In this document: one piece after another, positions 30,881-42,859 of the stretch
How positions within the stretch are numbered: position 1 is the stretch's first letter
Layout: every line of letters starts with the position of its first letter
DNA from: Pseudocercospora fijiensis CIRAD86
Taxonomy: Eukaryota > Ascomycota > Dothideomycetes > Mycosphaerellales > Mycosphaerellaceae
Assembly: GCF_000340215.1 (NCBI RefSeq)
Contig: NW_006921532.1
Location: forward strand, 9,639,172 to 9,703,171
Direction: 5' to 3'
DNA length: 64,000 nucleotides
Notes under the pieces: generated by a model
What the model saw: only the letters and a program-made list of their open reading frames with translations
What the model was told of the DNA's origin: nothing
Database searches by the model: none
Translations under genes and position numbers: made by a program

Positions 30881-32863
30881 TTAGCTTCTTCTCAGATAGA
30901 GAGTGGCCCACCCGAGTATTCTGTAGCCGCAAATGATGCCGATCATGATGCCGACCCATTTTCCGGTCTCGCCCGTTTTGTAGCCATAGTTCTTGAGCAC
31001 ACCAGTGCCGGCAATGAGACACTGGTCTGCGAGCTCCGTCTCGTACATGCATGAGCATTGGCCCGCCGAGTTCTGGCCGCACGTGAAGTTTCGTTGGCCG
31101 AACTCATTGACCATCATACCCTGGAAGACGTAGGATTGGTAGTCAATGTAGTGGAAGACGTAGCGCCAAAATGGGTTGAGCGTCTGTGGTGGCACGAGGA
31201 ATCCACCTGTGCACATCCAGAGGCCATTGGCAAACGCTGTTCCGGCGAGAGCAACGACGAAAATGGGGATGAGAGAGCTGATGAGCACGACCAAAGATTC
31301 GGCGGCAATGAGATCCAGGAAGAGCCACATGACCCAGGTGAAGAAGGCCTGCGCAGTCGGTCGGAAGTTAGACAACCAATAGGCGACGATCGAGAACAGC
31401 ATGGCGATCAAGAACAGGTAAGGAATACCAGTCACGAAATTGGCCAAGAGAAAGGAACTGGGACCGTAGAGACCGTTGGCGCGCTCCTTGATGAACAGTG
31501 CACGATCCTCCAAGAAAGCCGGGATGTAAGCAACAGCCATGAACGACATGAAAGCGCCACCAAAGAAGATGGCGTTGATGAAGGACTGGATGTTGCCCTG
31601 ATCTGGGTTCAGACGCAGCCAGACGGTACCCATCATGACTGCCAGACCCATGTACATGGCAATCCGAATGCCGTACGCGATGATATCGCGATACGACTTG
31701 ATGAATGATCGATGGATCAAAGCCAATGGGATGGCGAGTGGGCCGGCGCTCTCCTCCTTGGTCTCTGCGTTGATATCGGTGTCCATGGAATTGCGAGCCA
31801 TTTCATCAGTCAGCTCGGTTACAGTTGCTGTGGCGAGTCGAGATTTGTGCCAGGATGAGTGCACCATGTTAAGTTGCTGGTCAACCTCGCTTCGATCCCT
31901 CGCAAAGTCAGTGTTGACGAAATCGATGATAAACTCTGCCGGGTTCATGTAGAGCGGGATGGGAAAGCCGCAGGCATCAAAGTATGGCTGCACTTCAGAT
32001 ACCGGGCCGGAGTAGGCTGTGCCTCCTTGCGAGAGTAACAACAGCTTGTCGAACATTGCAAATGTCGAGGTTGAAGGCTGATGTATGGAGGCAATCACGA
32101 TCAACTATGGGCAGTCAGCACATGGTGGCGGTCCGGGCATGCACGGGACTCACGTTGTGTTTCTTGGCGATGTCCTTGACGAAGGAAATGACTTCAAAAG
32201 AAGCAGCCGAGTCCAGACCCGAGGTGGGCTCATCCAAGAAGAGAAGTTTCGGGCTGGTGATGAGCTGGGCGGCAACAGAGACACGACGCTTCTGACCACC
32301 AGAAATACCCTTCCTAATCGGTGTTCCAATGAGGTTGTTGGCTTGTCCTTGCAAGCCAAAGGCAGTCAGCAGTGCTTCGATGCGTTGGATGCGCTCGAGC
32401 TTGCTGACGGTCTTTGGCAGCGACAGACGCGCCGCAAAGTTGAGGGTTTCTCTGACCGTGAGAGATCCGACCAGGGCATCTTCTTGCTCGACGTAGGCGG
32501 AAATTCGACGGAAGGTTTTCGGGTTTGCTGCTGAGCCGTTGATGTAGATTGCAGCCTTGACGTTGGCGGCCAGGGAGTGTGTGCGGTGAGCCAGGACGTT
32601 CATGAGGGTTGATTTACCCGAACCGCTGGTGGACTGTCAGTGAAGGATTCTTGGTGCAGGGGTTTCGGCACTTACGAAGGTCCCATCAGGGCGAGCAGCT
32701 CTCCGGCCTTGACGATGCCATTGATGTCGGACAGAATGGTCTTGGGCTGCTGCGACTGGCGGTCCTTGACGGTGACTGAGACTCCCTTCCAGCCAAAGCT
32801 GCGAATATTGGTGTTGGTGAGCTGGGCGTAGTCGCCGCCGATCATCTTTTCGATGTCGGACAT
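30881..32863 (-). CDS. ABCG-type half transporter (NBD then TMD)
   Basis: Three exons: 32863-32676, 32625-32154 and 32104-30881, with introns of 50 nt (GTAAGT ... CTGAC ... CACCAG) and 49 nt (GTGAGT ... CTGAC ... CATAG). The first join rebuilds the Walker A motif GPSGSGKST and the second rebuilds KKHNLIVIASIHQP (switch His). Predicted 627 aa. The nucleotide-binding domain comes first: signature ISGGQKRRVSVAAQL and Walker B LLFLDEPTSGLD. A TMD of about six helices follows (MYMGLAVMMGTVWLRL, GIPYLFLIAMLFSIVAYW, LVVLISSLIPIFVVALAGTA), with a luminal Cys-rich loop before the last helix. This is the White/ABCG layout, so it should dimerise. Substrate is unknown. Confidence 0.93.
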
Positions 32864-33251
32864 TTTGGCGTAGCTGCTGCGATGTGGGATCGCAGAATGG
32901 TTGGCGTGGGCCAGATTGAAGTTGGAAGTGGGGAGTCGCGCGGCAAAGGCTCGTAGGACGGCGGGTGGACTTCACCTGTTGGGCCGATGAAGTAGCACGT
33001 CGGACGCGTGAGAGCGTTGGACGACGGTCACGCAGCGAAAGTCGGCGGTCAGGCACAGACAACGGTTAGGGTGATTTGTCGAGCAGCGAGTGTGATGAAG
33101 TCAAGAGTAGTGGAGCGGCAACGACGTCGTGCGTGCCAGGCCAAAGACGCTCCGGTGCGTGTCGAAGAGTGAGCGGGCGAGCGACAGACGGTGGACGGGA
33201 CGGTGAGTTGATGAGCAGGCAGGAGAGAAGAGAGTGACCAGGGCGTGGGCC

Positions 33252-33290
33252 GTGGCGTTGGCGTTGGCGTAGGCGTAGGCGTAGGCGTGG
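33252..33290. repeat. GGCGTT/GGCGTA hexamer array
   Basis: About six hexamer units, two GGCGTT then GGCGTA units, in the divergent spacer. The unit resembles telomere-like G-rich hexamers only loosely. Confidence 0.85.
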
Positions 33291-33593
33291 GCAGCCGGCA
33301 GCGGGAGATGATAATATCGATGCACGGAAGGAGCTCACGGGCGTGGTGGACGGCGGGGCCAGAGGGTGGTTTTGAAGCAGGAAGGAGAGACACACTCACG
33401 CACACCGAAACAGCAGGAGGGCGAAGGAGGAATCGGCCGACGAGACGAGACGACACGACACGACGCGCCGTCTGCTGCACCCGATCCGACCCAAATGGTG
33501 CCGGCGCGGCCATGGCTGCACCTGCACCAACACCCGCCAGCGAGACGAGACCCGTCGTCAAGTCGCACAGCGCGGGTCGAGATCAGGCGTCGC

Positions 33594-33618
33594 GCATCGC
33601 ATCGCATCGCATCGCATC
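33594..33618. repeat. (GCATC)5
   Basis: Five perfect pentamers. Confidence 0.95.
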
Positions 33619-33792
33619 TCACATGTGGGCGACAAGTCGACAAGCGCGCCGTCCCTCTCAACCCTGCCTGCCCACCGCAAGCTTCCCTTCCACGCCCGCG
33701 CATTAGCTCCGTTTCATGCTTTGGTTCCTGCCCACTAAGCCCGTCCAGGCGCAGGTCTTGGCAGGTACGACGGGGCTCGAGAACTCAATTCG

Positions 33793-33820
33793 GACGCCAG
33801 ACGCCAGACGCCAGACGCCA
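33793..33820. repeat. (GACGCCA)4
   Basis: Four heptamer units in a row. Confidence 0.9.
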
Positions 33821-35196
33821 CTGCCTACTGACTTGGCAGAACAAGATGCGCGTCGTCGCCAGGAGGTGGAGCTGGCCAGCACTGCCGCCTCTCGAAACAT
33901 TGCTCGTCTCTCCAGACCGCCCATGCTGGCCATACCATCGTCATCACACGCAATATGAGGCCATGCGCGTGTCCGGCCTGTCAATGACGCCAGCCAGCAA
34001 TCCCACGGCAACACGCACATGCGTCTCCACCGCCGCCCGCCCGCCCGCCTGCTGAGCCAGCAGGGAGAGCAACGCCCGACGACCGAGTTCGAGTTGACAC
34101 GCCGTCGTGACGCTGGCTCATTTGCACGCCACCCACCCACACTCGCTCCGCCGCCCATCCGATCCGACCGCTCTCGAAGGCCCTGTGCCGATCGCCCTGT
34201 TTCATCCATGGGAGATTACCTTGCCGACGCGCGAGAGAAGGACTAGTTCTAATCCGCGGCCCTCCTGGTGGCTCAGCCGCTATGTACAGTATAGTGTGCA
34301 GCGCCGATAGAGTTAGCCTCGCCTCGCATCTTGTTCGTGGGCCAAGCAAGCCTTTGCCCTTCACGCTGCCGTTCGGGCATTATTTCATGATGCATGCACG
34401 CACAGAGAGGCGACGCTTACGGCTTGCATGTGCCTGCATCAAATCCCATCATCATGCTTTTGCTGTTGCACTCCTGACACTTTAGTGCATAGCCGTTGCA
34501 GATCAGTAGCCATGACAAACGCTCCTCACGATTGGACCACATAGCGCCGGCCAGCGACGTGATTGAGAAGACGCAAGACCCCTTTCCCGCCTGGGAACAG
34601 ACAGCTCCAGCCGTCTACAGGCTTTCTTGCCGCCTTTGGTTGCTTGCTACATTTGTGACATGTGCGAGGCCTGCCCTGCCCAGTCGCGATGCGGATGCGC
34701 AACCATCCATGCCAGTGCATGCGGTGCTGCACAGGGGAAGGAAAGGCATTGCATGACTAGTCTGCTGCCGCCGCCGACTGCCGGGATACCTTGGGAATAA
34801 TGCGGCTAAGCTTTCGATTGATGTATTCGCGTTTCGTGGTTGCGGGAAAGAGTGTGGCGCTCATCGAGCATGCCGGCTGCGAATCACTCCAAGATTCCCC
34901 AGGCCGCGGCTCACGGTGCAGGGGAAGCGCGGGTCTCCTGTAGTCAGGCGGGCATCTTGGAAACATCGTCTCTGGCCTGGGTGTGCTCATCAGGACAGTG
35001 GCTGCGAGCCTAAGCAGTTCTTAGTCAAACGCCGTCGACCGTCGCCAAGCTAAGCTTCCCAAAATGGATCCAGCGTGCACGGGCGCTGTCCGTTGGCGAG
35101 GACCGACATGCCAGAGTGCTCGTCGCCCAATTGGTCCACGGCCTCACACAGATATCTGACAGTACTGTACGTCTGCAGTGTTGCTCTGGCCCATGG

Positions 35197-35226
35197 CCTG
35201 CCCTGCCCTGCCCTGCCCTGCCCTGC
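35197..35226. repeat. (CCTGC)6
   Basis: Six perfect pentamers, 226 bp upstream of the predicted start codon of the sulfurase-like gene. Confidence 0.95.
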
Positions 35227-35451
35227 CCGGTCCACTGATGTACCCCAGCACCTCGTCTGCATCTTACGCATCCACCCTCGTTCAATCCACATTCTCCATC
35301 TGCCTGCGTCAAACACCTTGCGGCGGCGTCACTACCTGCTTACTGCTGCACTGACCCCCCATCCGCCACTTGGACGGTGGTCCTTCACTTGTCGCTGGAT
35401 GATGCATTTGCAGTAATCCCGTCGCTCTCAAGAACCCGCGTTGCATTGGAA

Positions 35452-37894
35452 ATGGGATACACGGCAATGGATATACCGCCTCACCTCTTGGACGCCGTAC
35501 AAGCAAACGATGCATCTTCACAACCACATCTCGATACCGACGGCTCCACGTCGCCGCAGAAGTCCCCTCTGACTCCCATCTTCCACGACAGTCTTTACCA
35601 CCCGCACTCTTCGGCAGAGGACTTGTCGACCACGAGCGATTCTGGAAATGAACGCGACTATCAAACCGACTTCACCACACCGGAATCATCCGAGTCGTGC
35701 GCCGACGACATGCAGCCCGACGATGTTGAGGACTTCAGAGATCGCGAATATCCACAGCTGAAAGGCAAGACGTACTTGGATCACGGAGGCACAACAGTAT
35801 GTCGAGTCTTCCGAATTCGCCTGTTGCATCTTGACCTCCCGCTAACCTTCCGGCAGCTCTACGCAAAGTCCTTGGTCGAAGAATTCTCCGCCGATCTGAT
35901 ATCGAACCTCTATGGCAATCCTCATTCGGCATCTACACCTTCTGCCATCGCTGGTCACCGCGTCGACACCGTTCGGGAACGTGCACTACGTTTCTTCAAC
36001 GCCGATCCCGAGGACTTCGATCTTGTGTTCGTCGCCAATGCTACGGCAGCGATAAAGCTCGTGATCGATTGCTTCAAAGACCACGCTTCCGCGTCCAACA
36101 CTCCAGTGTGGTACGGGTACCACCGCGATGCACACACGTCGCTAGTGGGAGTACGAGAGTCGACCAAGATGCATCGCTGTTTCACCAGCGACGAGGAAGT
36201 GGACATTTGGATTAACAGTGGCGGCTTAGGAGGTCCTCGGGCGAGACAGCTGGGTTTGTTTGCATACCCGGGACAGTCGAACATGACTGGAAGGCGACTT
36301 CCTTTGAGCTGGTGCGTTCATATGCGGTATGTCTCACATCGCAAGCCACTGCTAACTGTTACACAGGCCCGGACGCATCCGCAAATCGTTCCACAAGGCC
36401 GCAACCTACACACTCCTGGACGCTGCGGCGCTCGCCAGTACTGCACCGCTCGACTTGACTGACCCTGCGACAGCACCTGACTTCGTCGCCCTCTCCTTCT
36501 ACAAGATTTTTGGATTTCCCAATATTGGCGCCCTCATCGTGCGCAAGGATTCCGCTCATGTGCTCGAAAGCCGAAGATACTTCGGCGGTGGCACAGTCGA
36601 GATGGTGGTGTCCATTAACGACACATGGCACGCTAAGAAGGACACATCGATACACGACAGATTAGAGGATGGAACCCTGCCATTTCATTCGATTTTTGCT
36701 CTCGACCACGCCATGAACGTTCACGAACGACTATACGGACCCAACCCGATGAAATTCATTTCTCATCATACCGCTCAACTCGGACGACGATTATTCGAAG
36801 GCCTTTCCGCGCTCAAGCACGCAAACGGATTACCTCTCGCTCGCATCTACAAGGACGACAACGCCATATATGGCGATCCTTCCGTGCAAGGTGCCACCAT
36901 TGCGTTCAACGTGCAAAGGGCCGATGGTAACCTGGTCGGCTTTGAAGATGTCGAGGAAGCCGCCGATGAGAGGAACATATTCGTGCGGAGCGGCTCCTTG
37001 TGCAATCCTGGTGGCGTTGCAACGTACCTCCACTGGTCATCGACAGAGATGAAGGCGGCATTCGCTGCAGGCCATAGGTGTACCAACCCAACACAGATTA
37101 TGCTGGGCAAGCCTACTGGTGTGGTGCGAGTCAGCCTGGGTGCCATGAGCACTGCCTCTGATGTCAATATTCTTCTGAGATTCCTGGAGGAAGTCTACGT
37201 GTCGACCGAACAGGCCGAAAGCATTAGCGCAACAGCAAATCCTTCCTTGACCGGAGTGGAGCCCTCGTATCTTGACGCGTCACGTCGACCGCCACCATTA
37301 TTACCTACACTCGATACATCGCCAAGCCTCGACAGATCCAACACAACACCCAGCACAGCAGCGAGCAGCAGCGCTGACGACATCAAGACGTGGGAAGCCG
37401 GCCACTACGCGTTACCAACATCGACGTCACGGCCTCCTTTCGTCCCAGCAGACTACGTGAAAATGCGCAAACCTTGGGAGGAAGAAATGCGCAAGCACAC
37501 AGCAAACTACGCCATGGAGATCAAAGTACGCGAGCTTGAAGACTCAAGCATGTTCTCCCGCAACAACGGCACGCCTAGTGTCAAAGCACGAAAGTTCGGT
37601 CGAAGCGTGGTCAACCTGCTTCGAACGAAGAGCCATGTCCCATCGACAGATCAAAGGTACGGATGAGCACTGAACATTAGCATCACTTGTCGTTGTTGTT
37701 GTTCTTCTTCTATCACTGCTCTGGAGATGTTCTGGACCTGACAGTGCGTTCTTCTCAACAGACCTCCTTTGCCTCCAGCTTCTCCACTGCCTCCGGAACC
37801 ACATCGCCACAATCACGTCGGCGCCGGAATACGATCACGACGCCATAGCCAGGAACGACAAATCCAGAATGTCGTCCAGGCACTGGGAATGTGA
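35452..37894 (+). CDS. Molybdenum cofactor sulfurase-like aminotransferase (class V), no MOSC
   Basis: Four exons: 35452-35796, 35857-36311, 36367-37656 and 37762-37894; introns of 60, 55 and 105 nt. Joins give YLDHGGTT|LYAKSL and RRLPLSW|PGRIRKSFHK in frame. Predicted 740 aa. PLP-fold motifs: YGNPHSASTPS, VFVANATAAIKLVID, YRDAHTSLVG-like YHRDAHTSLVGVRES, and FVALSFYKIFGFPNIGALI with the Schiff-base Lys in FYK; also FVRSGSLCNPGG with the Cys expected to carry the persulfide. This matches the N-terminal domain of MOCOS/HxB. The C-terminal MOSC domain is absent; instead there is a disordered Ser/Pro tail. It is probably a paralogue of the real sulfurase. The last intron has a weaker GTACGG donor; without it the protein stops at 37666. 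Confidence 0.85.
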
Positions 37895-40062
37895 AAAATC
37901 TTCATCCCTCACCATCAGATGACTAGACCAGGAACATCTTTTTTACTCGGCTTTGACGTTTGGGATTTACTGGACTCGTTTGTTTTTATGCTAGCATGGC
38001 GCTACGGCGGCGATTACGGTTCTGATGAGAAGAAGTCTCAGATATTTCTGCTCGGATCTCGTCTTTTATTTACTTGCTATTTTGTGATTTTGGTTGGGAC
38101 TGATTTGATGATACCAGTGGTTTGGTTTTGGGAAAGCGCCGGGAGGGAGCGAACTCGGGCCAAAGAGGAGACAGATCTTTTACTACCAGTATTGTTTGAT
38201 GGTACCACCACTACTACTATTATTATTCACTGTTGTTTATACAGGGGGGCAAGAAGAATTGGGTAGGACAAAGACGACGACGACGACACGCCCACACTAC
38301 AGTCGATGTCCACCAGAAAGGGATAATTGCGCATGGCACGCGTCGATGTGGTTGTACATACAATATGTTTGCTAGGTTCATGAGAGAACGAACGACAAGA
38401 ACGAAGAAAGAAAAGTCGAAGAAGTAATCTTACTGATGTTTCATCATACCTTTCCTTTCCTCCCCATCCCAGTGCCTGTCACTCAGCCTCCCTCTCGACA
38501 CTTGCCGCTTGCCGCTTCAGCACGCGCCATCCATCCTCTCATGTTTCAGCCGATTGAGCTGTCAACGCAGCTTGCCGTCTGCACGTATGCGCCGCTTCGA
38601 CAGCCGTGGCTTCGACGATGACCTCGGTGTGTTGTACAAGGAGGTGAGGTTTATCGGAAGGCGGCCACGAGGTTTGTCATTCATCCATCGACAGACTGAC
38701 TGACCGATGACAGACTGTCTTTTACTGCTGCTGCAAGTTTCCATTTTGGTTCTGCGCCACCTTTTCTGCACGTCGCCGTTGACAGCTCATTATTACAGTA
38801 AGTGTATGTAGGCAGCCCTTTCGATATTTCTTTTCTTGATCCTTGTAATCCACAACGCTTTCTTTCCACGCCGTCTTGATGATGGGAAATTTTATCGGTT
38901 GCTGGGAAGGCCAAGCCAAGCCAAGCCAAGCACAGATTTACATACATATGGAGTACATGGGGCATCTTGGGTGCCGAGAGATTTTTTTGATGTGCTGTTT
39001 CGCATGCGTCTGCATTAGTCGGTGGATCACTTGTTTTTCACGTCCGCTAGTTAGTATGTCACACAACAAGCGAGGCCGAAGCCAGGGATTGTTTCTATGT
39101 ACCTTTGCCGTTGGTTATCCTTGTTAGAACTAGTTGAACATCCCCACAAACAAATCGAATGATTCTCCGAGATCCGCGAGCCTGGATTTTGTGCGAGGTT
39201 TGCAAACTATCTCCCAAGATCCCTGCACGTTTGCGCCACGATCCACTTGGCAAGGACAAGGACAAGATCGCTCATCAAGATCTCGGATAATCATAATACA
39301 ACGGATAGTGGTAGATGTGCGAGCAATCTTTATGTTTGTCGATCGCGAGTAATGTTTTTTTTTTTCAATTTCAGTTTCCTTTCCGTTTCAGATCGTATTC
39401 CTTCAAATTAGGCAAGTCCCAAGAAAGCCAGGCGCTACCGACCAAGAGTCCACATGAGGAATGCTGAAACACAAGTCTATCTACTGTTGTCCAAGTTTGT
39501 ACGAAGTAGTCCGTTGGTGTCCGAGATGGGATGTGTCGCTAAAGAACCTCGACCGATCGTTCGTCACCTTTTGGCTTCATGTAAGGGTTGGGCCAGGGAC
39601 AGCGGGCTTTCCAGGATGACCTGGCCGAGATGTCGCGACCCACCAAAGCGAGAATGGAGATGCTCGTTCGGTGGGAAATATGCTTGCGATGTGATGATCG
39701 TAGCTGACTGGCATAGTAGTGCCTATCGATATTATCGGCGTTCAGTCCTGGAATGACTTCGAGTCACAAAGGTGTATCCGAGTTGCATGAACGGGGTTTT
39801 ATTATATCAAGATCCGCAAAATCGAAAGCCTCAATGTCGTGTTTCTGTAGCTACTGACTAATGCTCTGTAGGCTTCGGGCCATGAGTCGTAGCAGAGAGA
39901 TCTATTTCTTCATTTGTATACATTAGCCGCTCCCTTCGAATACACGCTAGGTGGAGCTGTTCGAATTAAAGTATGCGAGAGGTCTGCGTTGATAAAGCAG
40001 CAGTACTTCTTGCATCATGTTCATGCTGCGTGTAACACCTATCTGTCGTGAGGGCCAGTCAT
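37895..40062. other. Long convergent spacer, no supported gene
   Basis: 2168 bp of AT-richer, T-run-containing DNA between two stop codons. Seen: ACC/ACT/ATT trinucleotide run (38201-38230), four CCAAG units (38911-38930), a T9-type run near 39356-39365. Open frames (for example 37919-38266) are short, of odd composition and unsupported. Confidence 0.6.
38911..38930. repeat. (CCAAG)4
   Basis: Four perfect pentamers in the convergent spacer. Confidence 0.9.
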
Positions 40063-42316
40063 TTAGAGACTTTCAATGTATTCTGCTGTCAGCATTCCTG
40101 GATGAACAACAATCCCTATGGGCGACGTCAGACCGATTGCATGGCTCGTTGCCCTTCATTCACTTACCCTCTGTTTGCGCGTCGACAGTCCCGTCGTAGT
40201 CATGTCCATTCGTTGGGTGAAGAACAGTGTAATTGGCAAAGCACGCGAATTGGTAGTTCGCGAGCTTCATATTCTCGTACTGGCTTGCGACGAACTTGTC
40301 CATCGGGCAAAGTCCGTCACTTCTTCCAGCGCACTGCCCTCCTCGAATGGTCTCGAGGGGAACAATCCCGCTGTTGAGGCGCATCTGCAACTCGTTAGCA
40401 CATCTACTCTTTTGTGCCCGCTCCAACACATAGTCCAGACTCACCCTGATGAACTTGTAGGTGGCATTGGTTGCCGAGTAACCATACTGGCCAGGGGTGT
40501 ACGAAACTCGGTGGTCATGTTGAACCACAGGATTCGAATCTGCGCAACCAATCACCTCTGTCACTAGACGTGCTCCGAAAGGCGTCAGGTGGGACAGAAC
40601 AAAGTGACGGTCCGGCTTGGGAGGATATTGCTCAAGGCTGGGAGGGTCTCTGAAGTAATCAACGGACATCGAAGTCAGAAGCGAGATGATGATATCGTCG
40701 TGTGAAAAGTCCGCGTAGAATGGCCGTCCAAGCGGGAAATCTCGTTCGTTGTTCGTTATCGTGCTGTTGACGCTGGAGTTGCTGCTCGTAATGTATTGCT
40801 TTGTGAGACGCGCAAGCAGTTCTTGCTGATACCCGAGGCCTTGAGCACGTCCAGTAGGGTTTCCCCAGGCATAGTCATAGTAGTACTCAATGTCGAGCGT
40901 CTGCTCAAAGCCTGCCCATTCGTCCTCGGTGAACAATTTACAGAAATCACTTTGGCCTATGTAGGCATTTTCGTAAGCGCAGATGGACTGCATAGCATAT
41001 GTGTCGTTGACATTGAGTGGAAAGCTTTCTGGTACGTATCGTTGGAGGCGTGCTGTGGCGTGCTTGAGATATTTTGGCACATATTGAAGGAGCAGGTCGT
41101 AGTCTCCCTCATAGGCAACGTCATCGAGCAAGTCAGCAAAGCAAGAGTCGTAGCTCGCAAGGGTGTTGTTCTCAGTGCCGCCCTCAGGAATGATCACAAC
41201 GTCAAACAGTGAGGCATTTGTGAAGGCCTCGAGCGAAGGATCTTGACTAGGGTAGAAAGAAGGGCCAAAGAATCCGAGAGCCCAGTTGATCTGCGAGTTC
41301 TCGATACGACTCTGACCAGTTGTTCGAAGAACAGGCTTAGTTCGAGCTGTGCCATTTGTGTAGGAGGCATTGTATTGCAGCTGGCCAACCGTAGCATTGT
41401 ACAGAATCCGACCATATCGGTTCCAGAACTGAAGACCTGAGGCAAACTCGGTACTGGCGCCAATGCCCGTCAAAAACGACTCGCCAATCGGATAGGTGTA
41501 GGTGTTCAAGAATGCTAGCGGTCCACTGAACTTGGCACCTGCGTGAGCCTGGGTGAAGTTATGAACTTTCTGGGCAAAGCGCTCGTCGTTGACGCCATCA
41601 TCAAAGTAGCTAGTTGGAAATCGCTGGGCATGTCTTTGCAGAGTATGGGCCTGTTCTATCTGGCAGTGGTCTGGTAGTCCTACATCTTTGACACCAAACC
41701 CGCGATCGTCATTGTCCTTGTAGGGAGATAATTGGCCTAATGGCCGTCAGCATCTGGGCCTCACTGCGCTCCGCTTTCGAGTGCCAATGCCATACCCCAG
41801 GTCCCGTTCTCTCGTCCAAATATCGTGGCCCACTTTTTCTGAATATCTCTGCGCTTGCTTGAGATCTAGTAGGACACAGACCACAACCTCTGCACAGACA
41901 GATTTTGTATGTAAAGCCACGACATAGCCAGATATCCTGCACATCGCATTGTCCGTGCTCTAATGTGCGAGATATCATGGACGTGCACGCTCTTAGCCAA
42001 CCGGATAGCCTGCAGTTCTCGGCTATTCACAGGTGGGCCACGATATTATGCTAAAACAGAACACACACCCATATATCGTGTAGTGTGGAGTCCTTTGCCA
42101 GGTCTCAGAAAGTCAAAAATTTCACGACATTTTGACGAGAGAACGGGACCCCAATACTGCCGAATGTCAGCGGGGGGTATGGTGTGTCGACGGCGCGGGA
42201 TGTCTTACTTGCGAGATCTTTGTTATATCGACCAGCAACGACGAGCTGTCAGCAGTAGCAGACGCCGACGCCGACGCCAATGCCACGAGGGCTGTCAATG
42301 CCGCAGGACCAAGCAT
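40063..42316 (-). CDS. Secreted histidine acid phosphatase / phytase-like, MITE in intron 2
   Basis: Model: exon 1 42316-42209, microexon 42156-42150 (TATTGGG), exon 3 41736-40445, exon 4 40384-40168, exon 5 40097-40063; 552 aa. Exon 1 encodes a signal peptide (MLGPAALTALVALASASA). Joins give ITKISQ|YWG|QLSPYKDND and YKFIR|MRLNSG. Catalytic motifs: HTLQRHAQRFPTS (RHGxRxP with Ala for Gly, as in some fungal relatives) and FYADFSHDDIIISLL (HD motif, proton donor). Many N-glycosylation sequons and paired Cys fit a secreted enzyme releasing phosphate from phytate or other esters. If the last donor (GTAAGT, 40167-40162) is not used, the protein ends at 40160 instead. Intron 2 carries a 351-bp insertion. 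The start codon lies only 200 bp from a 10-kb transposon. Confidence 0.85.
41800..42150. mobile_element. MITE-like insertion with 28-bp terminal inverted repeats
   Basis: A 351-bp segment bounded by inverted copies of GGTCCCGTTCTCTCGTC that continue to about 28 bp with two mismatches (AAATRTCGTG). It is flanked by CCA on both sides (41797-41799 and 42151-42153), which fits a 3-bp target duplication. A second inverted pair inside (ATATCGTGGCCCAC near 41819 and 42036) makes it more hairpin-like. No coding capacity. Removing it and one CCA gives a normal intron donor (G|GTATGG). PIF/Harbinger and CACTA elements make 3-bp duplications, but the family is not assigned. Unlike the large repeats it looks little affected by RIP. 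Confidence 0.75.
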
Positions 42317-42515
42317 TGTGGTATGTGAGTTCCTGCAATCACGAGCGGGCTTGGCTCTTGTTAAGTTGTTCACATCATTACGGCGTTTGGCCGGCGGAAT
42401 TGCCCATGGCCAGGACAGACTCCGGAGCCCGCAGGATGGGGGATGGGGGATGGGGGTGCAGATCAGGTATCCAGGGTTCCGTCACACACTCCTCCCCGCT
42501 GTTCGCGGGGTTTCT

Positions 42516-42564
42516 AGCCATACGTAAAATCGCCTTTTCCTAGTAGGCCACACGTAAAATTCGA
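42516..42564 (+). repeat. Left terminal inverted repeat (49 bp)
   Basis: Matches the reverse complement of 52545-52593 over 49 bp with only a few C/T-type differences. Contains two ACGTAAAA cores about 30 bp apart, possibly transposase-binding sites. Confidence 0.85.
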
Positions 42565-42859
42565 TATGGTAGTAGGTTCCAGTCCTATATAGATATCTAG
42601 GTGCATGTAGTATTAAATCGCGAGTCTAAATATTATATTAGCTAGTTTATCCGAGTATATAGTAGCTATAGGACCTTACTATCGCTATTTCTTATATAAT
42701 CCTTAGTAGGCGCGTCTACCTTATTCTAAAGCATATATTCCTCGTGCTCCTCCTATTTCTTATATTCTACTCTACGGATCGTATATAAAACTTAGTATAG
42801 GGCGTAATAAGGGTAAAAAGGTAAAGAGGGCGCGAGCTAAGCGGTTAACTAAAGCGGAG

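Larger units (their letters stand above)
32864..35451. other. Long divergent spacer rich in short tandem repeats
   Basis: 2588 bp between the starts of the ABC transporter and the sulfurase-like gene. It holds four clear tandem arrays (listed separately), pyrimidine/purine-skewed stretches and GCCC runs near 34034-34049. No coding frame shows a family signature or splice pattern. Normal composition, not RIP-affected. Confidence 0.6.

Noticed and set aside
37919..38266. 115-codon frame with hydrophobic stretches
   Set aside because: T-rich 3' UTR-like DNA directly after the sulfurase-like stop; no homology or signal recognised.
41700..42527. + strand frames across the MITE
   Set aside because: They overlap the inverted-repeat insertion and exon 1 of the phosphatase; no family signature.
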